Source: Sphingomonas psychrotolerans
GTDB taxonomy: Bacteria > Pseudomonadota > Alphaproteobacteria > Sphingomonadales > Sphingomonadaceae
DNA: 64,000 bases
Assembly (NCBI RefSeq): GCF_002796605.1
Contig: NZ_CP024923.1
Coordinates: 4,657,501 to 4,721,500 of the forward strand
Reading direction: 5' to 3'
The notes under the pieces are model-generated. The model ran no database searches. It saw only the letters and a program-made list of their open reading frames with translations, and was not told where the DNA came from. This document shows, one piece after another, positions 61,001-64,000 of this stretch (its first letter is position 1; each line of letters begins with the position of its first letter). Made by a program: the position numbers and the translations under genes.

Positions 61001-64000
61001 CTATCCGGGCGCGCAGGGCGTCAACGATCAGTGGATCCAGGATTATGTCGTGCCGTCAGCGGTCGCGCTCGGCGCAGGAACGCAGATCCGGCCCGGCAAC
61101 GTGCTGGGTTATGCCATCTCCGTCAGCGGCTTCAGCGTCGGCTCCAACGTGGTGATGGGCGCGGATGTCGCGCTTTCGCAAGACACCGTGCTCAGCCGCG
61201 AATGGACGGCGCGTGCCGACATCCATTTGCCCGACGGATCGGTGATCGCGCGCGGCACTATCCTGGCCGCGGGAACCGAATTGCAAGCCGGCACAAGGCT
61301 GTCCGCCGGATCGGCGATGCCGATGGAGGTCAGCGCCGCTGCGATGATCTGGCCCGCGAATGTCGAACTGCCTGCTGCGGTTACGCTGTCATCAACGGCA
61401 TTGCTCAAGGCGGGGGATCTCATTCCACGCGATACTATTGTGGCGCTGGCCGACGGGACCACGGGTATCGACATGCTGGCCGTGGACGGCTCGATGATGA
61501 GCATGCGCCCGGTCCAGGCGGACGGTAGCCAGGGCCGGATGTGGGCGGCCGCGCCGATGCTCGCGCAGGGTTCGCAATCCTGGTCGATGCGCTTCGTCGC
61601 GGGGGCCGATATCGACTCCGCCGACGGACGCGCGCTGCGTGCCGCGACCGATCTGGCCGAGAGCGGGCAGGCGGGCGACCTGATCCTCGCCGATCGGCAC
61701 TATCTCAATCCACAAGCGGCGGAGAACCCGGCTTTCAGTGCCGATTGGCTGACGCGCATGCGCTGGACCCAGCAATTCAGCGTCGTTCGGACCGGCATCG
61801 GTTCGCTCGATCTGCTCGCCGGCGGCTCCTACGCGCAATATTCGCTGTTCGGCGTCTATACCGCCGGTACGCCTTCTGCGGAGATCGGCGGCACCACCCC
61901 GGACGGGCATAATGTCTACAATCAGCCGCGCGCAATCCTCGCCGGCGGCGGCAACCTCGCCAATCCGTGGATCGGCGCGAATTTCGATGGCTATGCCGAC
62001 AGTATCGGCGACTATCAGGCCTGGTATCCCGAACATGGCGGCGATCTGACGCTGTCGGTCCAGGATCAGCTGACCGGCTACCAGACCGCCCGCGACGTGT
62101 CGTATCTCCGGCCGGGCAGCGGTTCGATCAACGGCTGGCTGTGGCGCCAGGGCGGCTATGGCGCGAGCGAGAACGCGCCGTCGCAGCTTGGCCAGGATGT
62201 CCCCACGGCATGGTGGATCCACTTCGGCGGCTATGTTCCCAACAACCCGCAAGACACCAACGACCTGAACGCCAACCATAATGCCCCGCTGCTGGTGGGC
62301 TTCATGGGCATCGGCACGCTGGGCGGCGGCAACCTCACCGTCTCGGCGGGCAGCGATGCCGGCACGCTCGCCAGCTTCGAGGGAATGAATGGCGACAGCA
62401 CGAGCGACGGCAATCGTGCGTCGATCGCGAGCACTGCGCTGAACTTCACGGTGGCAAGCACGGGCCGCGTGACCGACATCACGCGCGTTGCCGGCTTCGT
62501 GACCGGCGGCGATCTGGTCCAGACCGGCGGCGGCGACATGACCATCCGCATCGGCGGCGCGCTGAACCCGGTGAAGCCGAGGACCGGGGCCCCGTCCGAT
62601 CTGGGCGGAACCTTCACCAATCTGCGCGGCAACATAGACGTGCTCGCGCGCTCGATCGGCTGGCTCACGCTGGCACCGGGGGACACCAACGTGAACCTCA
62701 ACACGCGCGGCACGCTTGCTCTGTCGGGCGTCGCCGATCCCGGCGCGCTCACTCAGATCGGCGGGGCGGGCACCAGCCTCGGCCGGCTCGACGCCGATGG
62801 GAACTGGATCCGTACCGACGGGCTGTTGTCGCGCAGCAGCTTTACTTTGTGGCAGGACGATACCGCGATCCACTTGTTCTCGGGCGGCGGCAGCGTCGCC
62901 CCGGTTACGCTGGCGGGCGGCAACGCCGCGCGCCGCGACAATCGTTATTGGTATCCGGCGATCCTCACCGCCACCGCCGCCGGCGGCGACGTCGAATGGA
63001 GTGGCGGCATCTGCGGCAACGACTGCAACTCGGGTGTCCCCGCATTGGTCCTCGCGCCTTCGCCCAAGGGCCAGGTCGAGTTCCTCGCCGCCGGGACGAT
63101 CAAGGGAACCGCAACGGTTCGCCGCGACGATATCGGCGAGTTTTCGATGGGTATGCCTATCGCACTTTCCGGCATGTCGAACAGCCGCGATCTGCTGCCC
63201 AACATCTTCCGCCCGGTCTGGGCGGGCGAGGGGATGAGCACGCCGGAGGCCGCTCCGCCCATCTTGGCCGGTAACGGAACCGTTGGAAGCAGCATCGCCT
63301 TTCAGCCCGAAACCGCGGGCGGACGCCTGCTCGACGGCCCGAAATCGCCGGCGTTGTTCTACGCGGTCGAGGGCGACGTGCGCGACTTCTCGTTCGGCAT
63401 GACCAATTGGGAATTGCTGTCCCCGATCTATATCAGCTCGGGCTCGGCAACGATCCGCGCCGGCCGCGACATCGTCAATCTCGGTTCGGCGCTCACCTTC
63501 GGCTGCGGCATTCAGGGGCCGCTTGATTGCCGCAGCACCACCCAGATCTTCGGCGGGCCATTCCTCACCTCCGGCCTGGTGGTCCATAACGATCCGCGGG
63601 ACATCACGCTGATCTCCGCCGGGCGGGACGTGATCTTCGCCAACATGACGGTGGCGGGACCGGGCAATCTGATTCTCGAGGCGGGGCGCAACGTCTATCA
63701 GGGCGACAATGGCCGCCTAAGCAGCATGGGTCCGCTATTCGGCCTGACTCCCGAAACGCGCAACGGCGGCGCGGCGATCACCGTGCTCACCGGGGTGGGG
63801 GCAGGCGGCCCGAACTATGACGGGTTCGCCGAGCGCTATCTGAACCCGACGAACCGGGCGAATGCGGAATTCCCGCTGTCGCACGTCGAGAACCAGGGCA
63901 AGGTCGCCCACACCTATGATCAGGAACTGATCCAGTGGCTCGATGCGCGCTATGGCTTCAAGGCGGCGAATGCCGAGGCCGCGATCGCCTATTTCGACGG
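52017..64000 (+). CDS. Giant TpsA exoprotein, filamentous-haemagglutinin type (partial, runs off the end)
   Basis: Starts at ATG 52017 (GGAG upstream) and stays open to the window end: at least 3,994 residues. Signal peptide to SAHAQ; then about 75 Ala/Gln/Arg-rich helical residues not typical of the family; then the TPS secretion domain (about 115-240: LVNQTRDKAILNWDSFNVGRET..., TLNRVV, DGSVYILNQNGVIFGG, RNLVAAAA). A very long beta-helix follows, with GGSIAFQSGGG-type and DISGG repeats, a run of AGTxLxAGT repeats near bases 61,060-61,460, and four spaced cysteine pairs. The last part (GRDVIFANMTVAGPGNLILEAGRNVYQ, YNYDGFAERYLNP-like) resembles DUF3739. Probably a surface adhesin secreted by the TpsB at 45,103. 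Confidence 0.93.
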   Translation, partial: MIRNSRSFRNALLLGASLGSLVLAGSAHAQNFGARQGADPAAAATRAAQSAGNRNAAAQAAAQRTRVTLERASRIRAQMDAAQVAARAAALAAQSKVPNGLGKGGLEVANGVALDPALWVGADGPTQSQGTNGRTSVLVNQTRDKAILNWDSFNVGRETDLSFNHHGNTNWVTLNRVVGDSADPSQILGTIKADGSVYILNQNGVIFGGASQINVRNLVAAAATITDQHFRDYGIYARVTQSTASAPPTQVVESFTNAIGDVKVEAGAQIATAAPKSVVEAGGFVMLLGNTVENAGSIRTDRGQTLLAAGDRFLVRAGYGTDTNQRSTTRGNEVQVSVGANSTAGLVANTGVIEARQGDITLAGETVVQGGIAIATTNVNARGTIHLLTSVGEAKAKTSVTLTGDSLTMILPELDSKDRATNAQRDALANPATNVNSWLLAHQGEGNFNFTMADRLDRSRVEIMTGGTVDFQAGSQTIAQGGQIAVFARTKAFVGEGAVLDVSGVRGVAMDMESNNLMVNIQPYEMRDSPDNREVDALKHNDVWVDIRDLVLLPSGTGGHNGDRYYTPGGLLEVGGHLSNVAHSIGEWASVGGSIAFQSGGGVANVRPPDAGQLVIQKGAILDISGGSLDYAGGVVRSTLFMGSDGKLYAAGQAPARVKLTSVGASFMRTHDRWGDAYTELFSTPFSRTLSARWEDGYTVGRDAGAISMSMPTVLMEGTVLADVVVGDRQTQARPDLPITIDKLGTLAGTTARRIDGYKLPQNATPLAGGLYVGNRLDGPTEQVTSPFPNGVTVSAGTDVTSGMTAATTLTPEMVGNVQLSADSINAAKLGALRISGKDVRVDADIAVAAGGSIALQAQSTHVAGNLTAHSGTISIEGLTASCNSICEVIPTPIDLADGVKIDTTGLWVNLLKGGDRRDLAFTKGGDVLINAVQGSVTLGKDSLIDASAGGAVLDLGETQGARGGDVALSVGTLPREAANIMVLDGEIRSYGSGDFAGGTLIVNNGGTPITIGKELFEGGNLLIAGQPLPMDLQLGADALIKAGMVLPYDYSYQITKLAAGETVTGGASADFSGRTLLADWVIPDGAEVYDENFNMFFPGDTLPAGFAMYIGYINLGEGQIVPDMSAVYGDSGLPLAEPITRFITAGTVLESDITLKAGATLKRGWEFAVDLNVVKPLHLDADFFQKGFSNYTVRAGGDLWVGADTTIDVVAPTRRITGASLVVASGAALDDAMTLWTAPMLQEDAANGRFVQRQGASLTLIASGLGPRLTYDPYGALLQDAQPFGELRIGKGATLRVDEGQSIALNSVEGMLIQGRVEAHGGAVNITSSLFENMSRDRPTTLPIRYDSTAALWIDSSAVIDVSGRAHTALDARGLRYANVSKGGSIHIGGDVQRQTDSGVAMGREMTSAYVVVRDGALLDASGASAEIDYQTSGLPERRTSLTLASDGGRIALDSQYGVFLDGTARAHAGGAGALGGELSIQLTTPIISDRGIGKGTEVPDFMRRLREVVVQQEYSNLLSDTIEYGDCITGCWTPGQTVEQSNAANEGVANLVGQARIGVDRIKAGGFDSLSLASDDVVLFDGDVNLALGRNLTLYGALANLDPDAHMSLSAAYVKFAGGGSGWGNTIVAENVGQLALLRRPVAGQGSVTITGGLVDISGISFGVNGSIGLIGNEQLEYDYAASKDIDIVSRSDIRLTGGTVRSMSNVSLTAAQIYPTTGAVAAIYAGVYTYRLPGNTSLYSTIMDGSTVSFHKLAGSTPSMPLSAYGQLTVGADIINQGGVLVAPLGSITLGIGGGNYVPGPEMAAPGQDYWSGESAVSTREVNLLSGSLTSVSGAGLAIPYGSTTDGLSWTLNGASVLTTTPKQGITIVGSLKADAGAVLDLSGGGNPTGAGFTPGRGGSIDILKNPLAALNPAFAGFSHADNKVYAIVPDYKNSAAPTAIDGHAQPVFGQQIVIPEGVPGLKPGTYTLLPAEFALMKGAYRVEMGHATAPGAGQMTTLPGGSFALGVHTDVANLNRRSPQAVDVILTPADAVRKHSQYVETGFEKFLTDLPDGSLFGRPLPLLPRDGKQLTIAVPSVTGEETRSLFSFKGAGKFAAAEGGIGGSLSVVVGNYANTDKQALEILADGTTATQGAAGLYASDLNAVGASLMILGGELRRNVSGPSTDLLATLEIKVGADAFSSGAFNGITVREGATLSAAQILMVSNGSSDLVVEQGATLSTIGKGKPAFDMNGGYTILNNQIAMLAVSNGLLEFQAPSSAGTTGRIVVEDGAALYSEGTLAFSSLGPVALGEQVRYGARYLSLASGAVNIGTSEGLAAAGGQGILPSGILLNQSVLERLMLGDTTKGAPALERLILTGNDSINFYGTVDLDTRANGHQSALQLVLNTPALYGHGDATDVATISAATLVWNGVYGTTGPSYSAQVLAGKPGAPIAGGPGTGQGTLNLVADRIVLGYQDGIPDDGTLPMDRLALGFSAVNLTAGQRIETNHRGTISVYESQAVYGKPGTGGTLNLTTPLLTAKGGSTVGFVAGGAVNLAAPTGWTAPTQRPELPIGGELHFTGATINVDTLVAMPSGRLKLTALSGDVTLGDRARIDMAGQATKFFDETRYSWGGDVELESAAGNVSMATGAVIDLSADYNHAGLLKVTALKGDAVLAGVIKGAARNGTLGENPELRGGAIDIRAGRIADFTGLNQRLNDSGVTYSRNFLVKTGDLSIGNEVKARNVSITADGGSMTVTGKIDASGAKPGSIRLSAKNDLVLTSGASLDAHGTMLHVDAYGAPIEASNRAMVELTSANGTLTLQPGMTIDLSSPDGVSRGRIDLNARRLGANDVAIAAAGTLNIHGAESLSVNAFRTYQPATGVIDQALMDGIHLDSDGFIDAAIGNSALLDRVAGLRAYRDAFHLRPGVELASMAGGDLRVSGDLNLAGYRYASLNPNDQRAINYADPFGGGYGSGEAGVLLVRASGDLSLNGSITDGFGVPARTPDDNGWVLYPGAQGVNDQWIQDYVVPSAVALGAGTQIRPGNVLGYAISVSGFSVGSNVVMGADVALSQDTVLSREWTARADIHLPDGSVIARGTILAAGTELQAGTRLSAGSAMPMEVSAAAMIWPANVELPAAVTLSSTALLKAGDLIPRDTIVALADGTTGIDMLAVDGSMMSMRPVQADGSQGRMWAAAPMLAQGSQSWSMRFVAGADIDSADGRALRAATDLAESGQAGDLILADRHYLNPQAAENPAFSADWLTRMRWTQQFSVVRTGIGSLDLLAGGSYAQYSLFGVYTAGTPSAEIGGTTPDGHNVYNQPRAILAGGGNLANPWIGANFDGYADSIGDYQAWYPEHGGDLTLSVQDQLTGYQTARDVSYLRPGSGSINGWLWRQGGYGASENAPSQLGQDVPTAWWIHFGGYVPNNPQDTNDLNANHNAPLLVGFMGIGTLGGGNLTVSAGSDAGTLASFEGMNGDSTSDGNRASIASTALNFTVASTGRVTDITRVAGFVTGGDLVQTGGGDMTIRIGGALNPVKPRTGAPSDLGGTFTNLRGNIDVLARSIGWLTLAPGDTNVNLNTRGTLALSGVADPGALTQIGGAGTSLGRLDADGNWIRTDGLLSRSSFTLWQDDTAIHLFSGGGSVAPVTLAGGNAARRDNRYWYPAILTATAAGGDVEWSGGICGNDCNSGVPALVLAPSPKGQVEFLAAGTIKGTATVRRDDIGEFSMGMPIALSGMSNSRDLLPNIFRPVWAGEGMSTPEAAPPILAGNGTVGSSIAFQPETAGGRLLDGPKSPALFYAVEGDVRDFSFGMTNWELLSPIYISSGSATIRAGRDIVNLGSALTFGCGIQGPLDCRSTTQIFGGPFLTSGLVVHNDPRDITLISAGRDVIFANMTVAGPGNLILEAGRNVYQGDNGRLSSMGPLFGLTPETRNGGAAITVLTGVGAGGPNYDGFAERYLNPTNRANAEFPLSHVENQGKVAHTYDQELIQWLDARYGFKAANAEAAIAYFD

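Overview
The window looks like chromosomal DNA of a sphingomonad (Alphaproteobacteria, Sphingomonas or a close relative). It is GC-rich and the gene families are typical of that group: a phoR-pstSCAB-phoU-phoB operon, a PqqD/HprK-related/nucleotidyltransferase cassette, a DUF2794 protein, many TonB-dependent proteins, and three copies of an intergenic inverted repeat of a type common in sphingomonads. No rRNA, tRNA or CRISPR array was seen. The assignment rests on gene content recognised by eye, not on a search.

Bases 1-27,000 are mostly housekeeping. In order they hold: the tail of a LacI-type regulator; an LplT-like MFS protein divergent from pgsA-moaD-moaE; the peroxide-defence genes ahpC-ahpF-oxyR, with ahpF broken by a one-base deletion in a G run; a TauE/SafE permease and cysE; membrane and SDR genes; the phosphate operon phoR-pstS-pstC-pstA-pstB-phoU-phoB; the PqqD-like/HprK-related/nucleotidyltransferase cassette with a small Tat-type protein; gph divergent from glmU; and glmS. 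A 20-bp tandem repeat just after glmS looks like a leftover transposon end and marks the switch to accessory DNA.

Bases 27,000-36,000 form a phosphorus-scavenging island: an HAD-IIA phosphatase, a class III phosphodiesterase, an MFS transporter, a regulator with two TetR DNA-binding domains, a TonB-dependent receptor and a Tat-exported phospholipase C. A textbook-like Pho box (two ATGTCAT repeats 11 bp apart) lies between the divergent phosphodiesterase and MFS genes. A looser one lies before the receptor. The island is therefore probably controlled by the PhoB encoded 16 kb away.

Bases 36,000-43,700 hold about 960 bp without a credible gene, then a TonB-dependent receptor overlapping a Tat-type PLP enzyme. 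These face a four-gene trans-envelope signalling set (TonB, a free-standing STN-TonB_C protein, an ECF sigma factor and FecR).

Bases 43,900-64,000 carry the most unusual locus: an AraC regulator, then a TpsB outer-membrane transporter, a DUF2341/lectin-like/ExbB fusion, ExbD, TonB, a large porin, a small exported protein, and a giant filamentous-haemagglutinin-type TpsA exoprotein (at least 3,994 residues, running off the end). Two-partner secretion is normally thought to need no energy source at the outer membrane. A dedicated Ton motor locked into the operon by one-base overlaps suggests an energised variant or a coupled uptake/adhesion machine.
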